A stretch of DNA of 64,000 nucleotides from Sporodiniella umbellata. Taxonomy: Eukaryota; Mucoromycota; Mucoromycetes; Mucorales; Rhizopodaceae. Under the pieces are notes generated by a model that saw nothing but the letters and a program-made list of their open reading frames with translations, searched no databases and had not been told where the DNA came from. Each line of letters opens with the position of its first letter. The stretch's first letter is position 1. Positions 22,528 through 32,203 of this stretch are shown piece by piece. The stretch lies in assembly GCA_025677835.1 (NCBI GenBank), contig JAIXMR010000048.1:62001-126000 (forward strand), in the 5' to 3' direction. The translations under genes and the position numbers were made by a program.

Positions 22528-24989
22528 TTAAGCACCAAATTGAGCTTTGTAGAAAGAAGGAGGCAAGTTTTCCAAAACACTAAACTTGGGTCGCTCAATT
22601 ACCACCATTTGATTCTCACCCAAGAAATCACAGTATAAGACTTGTTGATAGTTGTAAGAAATAGGGAATGCCAACGAGTCGTCTTTTTTGGCAGCAGGAT
22701 GTGGGGTTGCTTCTTCTTGTTTTCTTTTGCCCAATGGAGTTTTGGAGTGTTTATGTTCTATGTTGGCAAGACAGATGTAGTTACTACCATACAATACCAT
22801 CTTGTCTTGCTCTGCTGGATTGTAGGCAACACCTCGAATACGATCTCTTTGTTCTAATAATCGACAGTGAGACATGTCTTGATGTGCGCTTGACCAGGCA
22901 GTCAATCGTTTGTGTTCAACATTGTAAATATAAAATGCATTGGTGGCCTGGGCCACTAAAAGTTCGTTGGGACGGAATGGATTGAATGACAGAGCGGTAT
23001 GAGGTGTAGTATCTTGAGGTAATTGGAGATGATGCTTTATAGAGGAGTTAGAGATCATTGTGGGCAGTTTTTTGTTTTTAGTACCTTGTAATTATCGAGA
23101 TTGAAGACATGGATACGATTTTCATCGTCGCCCGTCACTAACCATTGACCATCCGAACTGATATCGATAGAGACCACGGTAGCTACATTTTGACCATCTG
23201 AGCTGTTTCCTTCGCTATCCAATCCACGGTGATGACCAAAATCACCCAAGATGTCATAGACTTCTTCTGTCCAATGGGTCAGATGGATCAAGAGTACACG
23301 CGATTCGACGGTAACAATAATTAGCTTATCAGAACCAGGGGTGAATCGAACATGATGAGCACCTGCTGAGGCACCTTGTTCATTCAAATAGGCATTCAAC
23401 TCTCTTTCAAATGCGCGTTGTTTTTTTATTTGGATTTGACCGGTTTCGTTCTAATAAGCATGGTGAATACCCTTTGTTTTTGTTTTCAAGATGCTTACTT
23501 CTTGTGATACTCTAAACAGCCTTACTTGCTCCACATCAGCCACAGCGATCCATTGTGCATTTTCTGATAAGGCGCTCGAAGTGATATTACAATCTGCTTT
23601 TAATTTGACTTCCAAAGCGAGTTGATGAGGTTGGATCATTTCGGGTAGAGCGGGTCGTTTTGAGGCCAAATCCAAGTTTTGTGCTTTTCCTAATTTCCAG
23701 ACAGAGATTGAGTTAAAGAAAGAGGCCATGACAAGTTGATGTGATTTGGACATAGACACAATGTATTTCTCGGGGAAAGGAGGTAATCTGTTCTGGATCA
23801 GTTTGGGAAATTCGACAGCAGGACATGCTACGAGTTCTACATCCACACCACCAGAAACGATAGAATTAATCTGAGGTCGTTCATCCAAAGCAAGTGCTCG
23901 AATATCATGCCAATGGTATCGACGGTTACCGACGTTGATCCATTGGGATACATGAGCTTCTTGACTTTTCTTGGTAGTACGTCGGAAAGTGTTGATCTTA
24001 CGGTCCACACCCGCTGTAAATACCTGTTTACCGTCTTTGGATACAGCCATACACAAGATATCTGCACCGTGGGCTTTCATAGTCTGTCGCATAGTACCCA
24101 TCTTACCGTCCCAAAAAGTCACTGTCCCTGTTGAGTCGCCCGAGATGATGGTGTTGGCACTAAATAGATACAGAATAGGTAAGAGACCGCGTACAAACAC
24201 TCTGTAAAATGAATTTACGTGGTAGCAGCTACAGCCCACACCAAGGTTTGTTCTTTAGGGTTTTTATCCACCGTCATACGATGGATCGTACGACCTGTTT
24301 CAGGGTTCCATGTACGTATGGCTGAATCAGATCCGCCAGACACAATGAATTCATCTTTTGGTGCCCAGGCGACAGACAATACACGTCCACGTTGAGGTTC
24401 AAAACTACGAAGGTATTCTAAACGACCATCGGCAATATCAAACATACGAATACACCCATCTTCACATCCTGCAGCCAAACGTGTACCCTGGCTATTAACA
24501 GCTAAACACCAAACAGCACCTCCATTAGAATCACATGATTTCTATACAACACAAAAAAAAAAGTCAAATGAGTAAAGCATTCTATAAGAATTTTTTTTTT
24601 TTTTTTTTTTTTGGTCACTGTGGATTTACTTTGATTGTCATGGTGGTGGCATCCCATTCAGTAATATAAGGATTCAAACCGGAAGCAAAGAGTCGAGGAG
24701 GTTGATCCAACAATTCTTTTAGTTCCAAAGCTATTTCTTCTTTTGTACTTTCTTCGTCGATCTCTGTCAGCACATTTTGATGAGCCCAGACAAGACTTTC
24801 CACCGAAAGATCTTGACCTCCAGGTAAGGTTTTCTCAAGTCTATAGTTATAGCGAGGATCCCAGATCTCAATGTTTCCATTGGCTCGACCGACAGCCAGT
24901 CTGGATTGTTTCACGCTGGCCGGTGTAAAATCGAGCGCGTTGATAGCGGCTGGTTGGTATTCAACAAAACGACAACGATGCACTTCCAT
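22528..24989 (-). CDS. UTP4: U3 snoRNP (t-UTP) WD40 protein Utp4/Cirhin
   Basis: Five exons: 24630-24989, 24219-24541, 23499-24159, 23085-23450 and 22528-23034 (738 aa; yeast 776, human 686). Utp4 belongs to the t-UTP/UtpA complex needed for pre-18S rRNA processing and early rDNA transcription in the nucleolus. It consists almost wholly of WD40 blades in two propellers: VHRCRFVEYQP at the start, LAVGRANGNIEIWDPR, LAAGCEDGCIRMFD, FIVSGGSDSAIRTWN, IISGDSTGTVTFWD and QHHT-like RRYHWHDIRALA with IVSGGVD. The C-terminal part (LPPSFYKAQFGA, MVVIERP) matches the family's end. I chose the internal ATG at 24989, since the upstream in-frame extension is encoded by a T-run. Splices are phase 0 or conserve blade sequence. 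Confidence 0.94.
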
Positions 24990-25264
24990 AATAATGTTTT
25001 CAAAAAGAGGCTGTTTTTTTTTTTTTTTTTTTTTTGGGATAGGTAACAAATGAAGGTACTGCTTTTATCTAGAGTCTATATAAATAGATACGTATATATT
25101 TATCTGTGCGTATTTATCAACAATCGATATCCCTTCTTTCCCTTTCTATAAGAAACCAAACAAAAAAAAAAAAAAGTTGAAAACTCAAAAGCTTTGTCAA
25201 AAAAAAAAAAAAAAAAAAAAGGTAGAATGTGACGGCTTTGTGACGGTATAAGAGAAGTGAAAGC

Positions 25265-25302
<38 letters not shown>

Positions 25303-25904
25303 AGGCATGTGTGTTACTTTATTCTTTTGACTTGAGTAGGTTTTGAAAAATAAAAATATTGCTATTCTTTAGGGCTCGGTTTTACTGAGAGTCAAGCTAT
25401 TACAAGACAGAAATGACTCGTTTCAAAATAAAATAAAATAAAAAAAAAGGGCCCTGAAAAAAAGTTATTGACAAGAACACTCCGAAAATTAAATCTGGTT
25501 TGCGCAACATAGAAAAGAACTAAAAGTAGAAAAGCACAACGACTTTGTAGCCCAAAGGTTATATTGGGTTCAATTGGCCCTTGCTTTTGTTTAGTTACAA
25601 AGGCATCTCTTCTGTAGACAAGATAAAATGGCTGTATTTGTCCCTTATTTTTGTCATGTTGAAGTGAACTATCCGCATTTTTGCATAAGACGTACAAACA
25701 GATAAGCTCAAGTATCCAATTGAAACCGTTTGGTTGATTCACCTTGTTCTGCCACTAGAATAAAAATAGTGAAAGAAAGCGTGGCAATAGACCTAACCTC
25801 CGAAAAAAAAAAAAAAAAAAAAAGGCTTTATTTTGTTTTTGTTTCATTTCCTTTTTTTGTTGTTTTTTTCTTTTAATAAAAAAATAAAAAATTAAACTAG
25901 AGAT
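24990..25904. other. intergenic region with very long A-runs
   Basis: About 0.9 kb between divergent genes. Contains A-runs at about 25161-25175, 25199-25220, 25266-25300 (35 nt) and 25803-25823. No coding or RNA gene seen; minus-strand frames here are mostly homopolymer-encoded. Confidence 0.5.
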
Positions 25905-27310
25905 ATGGCAACAATAGAACAAGAGACAATTGTTTATAGTCAATCGCCACGCCATGGGCATGGACAGGATGTAGTGAATGAAGAGGGCATTCGACAAGTG
26001 GCGGGATGTCTACCTATTGATCCTACCAGTAAAAGGTTTTTACTAGTGACCTCTTCCAGTAATCAAGATGTTTGGGTGATTGTAAGTAGAATGGGGAGAA
26101 ACAAGTGGATACTAAACACTCTCTAGCCAAAAGGGGGTTGGGAAACAGATGAAACACAGATACAGGCAGCTATGCGAGAGACCTGGGAAGAAGCAGGCGT
26201 GAAAGGAATCATTCAGAGACATATCGGCGTATTCGAAGAGAAATCAAAACAAGGCGTCAAAGCACATCACTGGATATATGAATTAGAAATAAAAGAGATA
26301 ACCAAACGATTTCCAGAAAAAAAGAAACGAGAGAGAAGATGGGTAAAATTGTTTATACATTGTTTTTGGCTTTTTTTTTTTTTTTTTTTGTGATATAATA
26401 GACTTTCTTACCTTTCTACATACCTATGGGTTATACTTTTGTTTGTGTGTGTGTTTGTTTGCGTGTGTGCGATTGTATTATGTAGTTTACCTATGAAGAA
26501 GCTTTATTGGCAGTCAAAGCACGGTATATCAAAGAAGCCATCAAGATGTCCAGCATTAGCCCTGAAAAGAAAAAGAAAAAAAAGAAGAGCAAGAAGAACA
26601 AAGAGTCTACTGATGATGAAGATGGTAGTGCTCAAGAAGAAAAGAAAAAGAAAAAGAACAAGAAGAAGAAGAAAGAGTCCACTGACGATGAAGATGGTAG
26701 TACTCAAGAAGAAAAGAAGAAGAAAAAGAAGAAGAAAGAGTCTACTGACGATGAAAGTGAATCCAACCAAGAAGAAAAGAAGAAGAAAAAGAACAAAAAA
26801 AAGAAGAAGGAGTCTACTGATGATGAGGACGGTAGTGCTCAAGAAGAAAAGAAGAAGAAAAAGAAGAAGAAAGAGTCTACTGACGATGAAAGTGAATCCA
26901 ACCAAGAAGAAAAGAAGAAGAAAAAGAACAAAAAAAAGAAGAAGGAGTCTACTGATGATGAGGGCGGTGGTGCTCAAGAAGAAAAGAAAAAGAAGGAGTC
27001 CACTGACGATGAAAGTGAAGCCAGCCAAGAAGAAAAGAAAAAAAAAGACAAAAAGAAAAAGAAAGACAAAAAGAAAGACAAGAAAAAGAAAGAGCTGTCT
27101 GATAACGATGAGAGCATAAGCGAAAGTAGTAGTAGTAGTAGTAGTAGTAGTACTTGTCATGCCAAAACAAAGGAGCCTGAAAGCAGCCCAAGCGTTAGTG
27201 AAGAAAGTCAAGAAACAGAAAAAAAGAAAGAGGCTCAGCAGGACAATGAAGAAAAGAAGAAGAAAAAGGACAAGAAAAAGAAGAAAGAAAAGCCAGACGA
27301 GGCCACGTAA
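25905..27310 (+). CDS. Nudix hydrolase (diphosphoinositol/polyphosphate type) with Lys/acidic repeat tail
   Basis: Three exons: 25905-26081, 26127-26342 and 26486-27310 (405 aa). Residues 1 to about 155 form a Nudix fold. The Nudix box is complete at residues 62-84: GGWETDETQIQAAMRETWEEAG, with G62, E68, R76, E77, E80, E81 and G83 in place. The preceding PKGG and the following HHWIYELEI region resemble the DIPP group (human NUDT3, yeast Ddp1, fission-yeast Aps1), which hydrolyse inositol pyrophosphates, diadenosine polyphosphates and inorganic polyphosphate. Those enzymes are usually about 170-210 aa. Here about 250 more residues follow: seven ESTDDE-acidic-QEE units alternating with runs of 4-11 mostly Lys residues, then a serine run and further Lys/Glu stretches. 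The last exon stays open for 825 nt, so the tail is encoded in frame. The tail is expected to be disordered, and its serines and threonines fit casein kinase 2 sites. The substrate is inferred from family resemblance only. Confidence 0.88.
26556..27300 (+). repeat. Degenerate tandem coding repeat, purine-rich
   Basis: About seven units encode the Lys-run plus ESTDDE motif in the Nudix gene. Units at about 26601, 26676, 26739, 26811, 26871, 26943 and 26994 begin GAGTC(T/C)AC. Two adjacent unit types are nearly identical copies (compare 26739-26870 with 26871-26990), which points to recent duplication by slippage or unequal exchange. The plus strand is almost all A and G. Confidence 0.9.
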
Positions 27311-27418
27311 AACATACTTATTATATAACCGCTCTAATATAAAAGGATAATAATAAGAAAAAAAAAAGGGGGAGAGTACTTTTTAATGTATTTGTACGTG
27401 CGTATAATTATGTATATA

Positions 27419-27601
27419 AATAGATAGATAGATAGAAAGATAGATATGAGACGGTGGTATAGAGTGAGAGCAAAAGAGAGGGATCAATGCACCAGGCAAG
27501 AAGGGATAACAAAAAATAAAGGAGAGTCAGTGAAAGAGGTGTATGTAGATATATATATATATATGTATGTATATATAGATAGATAGATAGATAGATAGAT
27601 A
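27419..27601. repeat. GATA/TA microsatellites
   Basis: ATAG units at about 27419-27446 and GATA units at about 27576-27601, with a TA run near 27550-27563, in the spacer between the convergent Nudix and homeodomain genes. Confidence 0.9.
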
Positions 27602-27628
27602 TGTGCGTATGTGTATGTCAGTGCAAAT

Positions 27629-28598
27629 TTAGTTTTTCTTACTAAAAGTGGATATTCGTTTGGGTGCAGGGTATTGGATAAGATCATCGTCATGAAACCT
27701 TTTTCTGAGTCTTGAATCGTTGTTGTTGTTGTTGTTGTTGTTGTCGCTGTTGTGACCATCTATAATTTTAGAAATGAGCGGGTTGGGTCTTTTTCTTGTT
27801 TTATACACAACAAATAAATACCTTGAATTGTTTGTGTACCATACAAATTCATATGACTTTTTTTTTCTTCTTCCAACATAGGCTGCAGGATACGTCTTCG
27901 AGCATTAATGAACCAGTTGCTGATCTGATTCAGGCTCAAATGTGTTTCTTCGGCTAGCATGGCCTTTTCCTCCTCTGTGGGGTAAGGGTGTCTTTTGTGT
28001 TTGGAGAGCCAGTCACGAAGGATGGCTGTCACAGCTTTTGGCAGATTCCCACGTCGGCGTTTTATAGTTGCAGCGGCTGTAGTGATCGTACAGGTAGAGG
28101 AACCATTGCTAGTGGTAGTGGTAGGAGCGGCCATTGCTTTCTCTGACGTATGCTTGAGAGTGGGGGAATTCGAATGGCGGTAAGGGGGACTGGGAGAAGA
28201 GACCAGAGAAGGCACAGGAGAATGAGGCTCAGGGTGATCTAAAGCGTACAAAACAATTTATTTATTATTTTTTTTTTTTTAAAAAAAAAGATCTATCATC
28301 TCATCTTTTTTTTTTTTTTTTTTTACTAGCTTACCTTTATTCCAAGTAATGATATCTAACCAATACCTGCCATTGGTTTCTAGCATTTCGTTGATTCGCT
28401 TTCTGTGAAAGTTGAGACGTTTTTCGTCTCCATAAGGAATATGGATGTGATGATGATCACCTGCTTTGACGTATTGGTGGTCATGAAATATAACAACTGG
28501 GCTAAAGGTGCGCATTTTCTATAAGCAAGTTAGTCTAGGCCCAGACCTCTATTCAGGCTTACTTTTTTTTCAAGCGTGGAAAACTGATGAACTGACAT
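27629..28598 (-). CDS. TALE-class homeodomain transcription factor
   Basis: Four exons: 28563-28598, 28335-28518, 27822-28238 and 27629-27759 (255 aa). The homeodomain lies at about residues 134-193: [21 protein letters not shown], then [12 protein letters not shown], then [18 protein letters not shown] marks the three-residue loop extension of the TALE class (as in yeast Cup9/Tos8 and animal PBX/MEIS/TGIF). WFINARRR is the recognition helix, so DNA binding should be intact. The N-terminal region ([25 protein letters not shown]) is unassigned. A Ser/Pro/Thr-rich linker precedes the homeodomain, and the short C-terminus holds a seven-Asn run from an AAC repeat. The 36-nt first exon is inferred from a GTAAGC donor and a CTAAC...TATAG intron end. 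If this is wrong, translation starts at the ATG at 28515. Targets are unknown. Confidence 0.9.
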
Positions 28599-30053
28599 TG
28601 CCTTGAGAGAGATGAGCTGATTTCAATAGTAAAGGTAAAAATAAGAGTATAAAAAGAGCTTTGTTTTATGTTTTTTTTTTTTCTTTTGCTTATATTTTCA
28701 TAAACTATTTTGAAAAAGAAAAAAGGAGAGTAGGAAAAAAAAATGTAAGAAAAGATAAGCAAAGGAAGGAAAGGGAAGGAAAGAAAGTGTTGGTAGAATA
28801 AGCAAAAGCGTATTTATATTAAAATAAAGCCCAACTTTTTTTTCTTGTACAACGCATGACCAATAAGATGATATTGCCTCAATCTGTATACTTTTCTCTC
28901 ACTCTCTGTTAGACGCTCTGACCACTATGGCTTTCAATATCCGACTCTGAAACATTTTCTTTGACCTATCCATGAATTGAGTAAAGTTATTTATAATTAA
29001 ACAAGCCAACTTGAAGTTTGTTTAATTAAAAATTAAAAAAAAAAAAATTAAAAAAAAAAAACCTTTGAGGTAAACAAGTAAGCACATAGCAAAATTAAAG
29101 TAAGCATCTCGCTCTTCCTCCTCTTTCTGTTCTTGCTTTTTGTTTTATACTGCTTGTATATTTTCGGCCGGTTGCACATAAAACATCAGGCTACACGAGA
29201 TAAAAAGGATTTGATACCGTCAATTTACAGTTTAAAGACGGTAAAATAATAGTCTGTTGTTTTATGATTCGGCTTTTCAAATAGGGTAGTTACTAATCCT
29301 AATATAGAGTACACTGGTAAGGTCATTCGTATCTGCAATGTTCATTCAACTGAGAACGAACAAAGGGTCCCCCTTTAGGAAAAGCGTTTATATATATATA
29401 TATATATATTTGTACTGTCTAGATTGATCGCTTTGATCTACACAGCTTATTAAGCCTAAACAAATCCATATCGAGTAAAGAGGCATGTACTCAAATGGGG
29501 ATAGCATTCAGAGCAATTGAGTGGTTCTGACAAACAAGTACGCGCGCAATTAGATCTAGTACAGTTCAAGTCTTTAATGTCTGTCAAAAAAAAAAAAAAA
29601 AAAAAGTTACCAGTGTTGTACGTTCTCACACAAACGGTATTTGTTGGGGAGAGGCTCACCCTTTTATAAGAGTAGATAAGCCCTGCCAGACATGGATGTA
29701 AGCAGATTGACTAGGCAACACTCCATCTTGCTTTCTCTTGTTTTAATTGAGCAGACTCAAGTCATGACGGGAGAGATGCTTATTTAATAAACAATAGAGA
29801 AAAAGCACTTGACTTGTATTTCGCACAAAAGTACTCAAAAAGTAATTTCTTTTCTAATTTGTATATGCACCAAGTTACACTAAGCAAATTGACTTTTTTT
29901 TTTTTTTTTGTTCTCTTTTTTCTTTTTTAAAAGTGCATGAATAAATCAGCCAATTTTTTTTTTGTTCATTTCTTATTGTCTTTTTGAATATCAAGAAAAA
30001 AAGAATCATACAAGTTTTTTCTAAATTCAACTGAAAAAAATTGAAAAATGAAA

Positions 30054-30090
<37 letters not shown>

Positions 30091-30272
30091 GCTGCCTGTT
30101 TTGAAGAATAATATTTGTAAGCAAATTTTTTTTTGTTTTAGTCAAGTGTTACTATTTGCTGCTAAGACTGACAAACAAAATTAAGGGATAATCAAAAGGG
30201 AAAAGGGGGCTTTTTTTTTTTGACATTTCTAAAATAAGCAAGAACAAAACGTGGTGTGTTTTTTTAATTGTG

Positions 30273-30315
<43 letters not shown>

Positions 30316-30349
30316 TTGTGGGTGGGTGTAGGTGAGCACTTGTGTTTTA
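28599..30349. other. 1.75 kb gene-poor region with microsatellites
   Basis: No supported gene. It holds a TA run near 29391-29410, an A/T-only tract at about 29022-29060, an AAT run at about 30054-30088 and a TG run at about 30280-30314, just 3' of the next minus-strand gene. The minus-strand frame at 29456-29659 is interrupted by a T-run-encoded Phe stretch and has no family resemblance. Confidence 0.5.
30054..30314. repeat. AAT and TG microsatellites
   Basis: An AAT trinucleotide run at about 30054-30088 and a TG run at about 30280-30314, both just downstream of the probable mitoribosomal gene. Confidence 0.9.
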
Positions 30350-31051
30350 TTAGACGCCCATGACTTCCTTTATTTGCGACTTTCTCTGTTCAATTTCTTT
30401 AAGTAGATCGTTAGAGCTGTTCATCAATTCATCCAAGCCTTGAGGATGTCTTCTGCTCTGAACGACAAAATCAACTTTGGCGTCCAGATTTTCGAGTGTA
30501 ACAAAGTCAGAGGTTTGTGAGTAAATCTTCAACAACTGTTTGCGTCGTATGTCCCGGCTGACTTGATCAAAGGCCAATCGTTGCTGGTTGCGCAGTTGTG
30601 TTCTATCCTCTGCTACTTGGCCCTCTGGTTTTAAACCTAAAAGATCAGCTACTTCTTCTTCATGCTTCTTTTTTTCTTTTTTGACTTGATCAAAATATTG
30701 GTTCAAGTTGGCCATCTTTTGTTCACTGGCGGCTAACTTTTCGGCAGACAGAGTGTCTTTTCTGCCTTGGATTTCTAACAGCTCTTGAGCATATCGGTGA
30801 CGTGTAAGCTTCAGCTCTCTTCTATAAAGCTGTTGAGCACTGTTGGCTGATTGGGAATCAGCACGGGTCGATCCAAGGTGTGAAGGAATTGACTGGGCAA
30901 TGTCACGGCGTTTTCTCTGAATCTTGGGTGTCTCTCGGGTCCCTTTGGGTGCTTCGAATCCAGGTGCATACCCTTTACGTCCAGGAATGTACTGGCTAGA
31001 CATCCATCGTTTGCTGCCATTCAACAAACACAATCTTTGAATATTCGACAT
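30350..31051 (-). CDS. Probable mitochondrial small-subunit ribosomal protein (mS26/Pet123-like)
   Basis: A single exon of 233 aa, starting at the ATG before SNIQRLCLLNGSKRWMSS, which looks like a mitochondrial targeting peptide. Basic, Pro/Gly-containing sequence follows (GRKGYAPGFEAPKG, KIQRKRRDIAQ), then a long charged helical region (about residues 70-200: LYRRELKLTRHRYAQELLE, FDQVKKEKKKHEEEV, RDIRRKQLLKIYS). This composition and order resemble fungal mS26/Pet123, but no short signature proves it. A generic mitochondrial coiled-coil protein is the alternative. It diverges from FES1 with 261 bp between ATGs. Confidence 0.7.
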   Translation of the reverse strand: MSNIQRLCLLNGSKRWMSSQYIPGRKGYAPGFEAPKGTRETPKIQRKRRDIAQSIPSHLGSTRADSQSANSAQQLYRRELKLTRHRYAQELLEIQGRKDTLSAEKLAASEQKMANLNQYFDQVKKEKKKHEEEVADLLGLKPEGQVAEDRTQLRNQQRLAFDQVSRDIRRKQLLKIYSQTSDFVTLENLDAKVDFVVQSRRHPQGLDELMNSSNDLLKEIEQRKSQIKEVMGV

Positions 31052-31312
31052 GTTTACAAAAAAATAAAAGACAGCACAGGGGGCTAGAAAAAATAAAAAA
31101 AAATCTACACACATAGCACACTCTACAAAAGATTTTTAAGCTAGAAACGCCGTCACAGCGTGACCTTTTTTTTTTTTTTCCCACTTTCTACAGAACGATG
31201 TGGAAAGCACCAGAATTTTTTTTTTTTTTTTTTGACAGGCAAAAGCCTAGCTGCTTTTTTTTTTTTTTTTTCATTTCTTTTTGTTTTTTGTTTTGATATA
31301 TAAATATTTAAA

Positions 31313-32203
31313 ATGGAAAAGCTACTTCAGTGGGCAGTTAACAACAGCGATCAGAGCTCTTTGTCTGCACAAGCCGATGCTATTCGTAGAGGAGAAGCTC
31401 TACCTGATCCCTCAAGATACGATCCAAAGATAATTGAAGCTATTTTGGGTAAAGATGATGCGACAAGAATGAAAGGTAACTCTTCATCTCTATTGATTAA
31501 TACTATTCACAAAAATAAACACTGACTTTTTTCTTTACAGAGGCTGTTGAATGTATTAGCAATCCTGAAGATACAGTTGAAAATAAACAAATAGCCTTAG
31601 ATAATTTGGAATTGGTAAGTACCTATCTACAATAGTGAGTACAAAGCACTGATAAGGGATACGTATTAGCTTATTGAAGGTATCGACAACGCTTGTAATA
31701 TTGAGAACATGAAACTCTGGCCTGCTATCATTGCACAATTAACAGCAGACGCACCCGAGGTACGTAAAGGTACAGCTTGGGTATGCGGTACAGCCGTTCA
31801 GAACAACACGCAGGCCCAAAAAGCATTTATGAAGCACGGCGGATTAGAACCTTTATTGAAACTGTTATCGGAAGACACCGATTCGCAAGTTCGCAACAAA
31901 GCACTCTATGCCATCTCTGGTTTTATCAAACACAACGACGAAGGACGACAGGCCTTCGAACAACAAGGAGGTTACAAGGTGATGCGCGCAATTATGAAAG
32001 GCGAGGACGTCAATATGCTTAGAAAGGTCGTCTTTCTCTATAACAGTTTAATGTTTGACGACCCTGCCTTACCTAAAAAATTGGCTGAAGACGGTACTCT
32101 GGATGAGTTCAAACGCGTTATGGCTGAATACTCTGAGGATGAAGATATGGTCGAAAAAGCTCAATGCGCCATCGATACCTTGAATGACAACATCAAGGCA
32201 TAG
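31313..32203 (+). CDS. FES1: Hsp70 nucleotide exchange factor Fes1 (HspBP1 family)
   Basis: Three exons: 31313-31475, 31541-31614 and 31670-32203 (256 aa; yeast Fes1 is 290). Fes1 releases ADP and substrate from cytosolic Hsp70 and helps target misfolded proteins for degradation. The N-terminal MEKLLQWAVNNS and the P-rich LPDPSRYDPKIIEAILG are typical of the family. The rest is armadillo-like helices: LDNLELLIEGIDNACNI, VRKGTAWVCGTAVQNNTQAQ, FMKHGGLEPLLKLL, VRNKALYAISGFIKHN and MLRKVVFLYNSL. Joins are phase-consistent, and the second, short intron (55 nt) is required to link LDNLEL with LIEGID. TATATAAATA lies about 10 bp before the ATG, following several T-runs. Confidence 0.95.

Noticed and set aside
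26439..27211. Long alternative frames (plus 226 codons, minus 235 codons) over the Nudix tail
   Set aside because: By-products of the AAG/GAA repeat; only the frame continuous with the Nudix exons makes sense.
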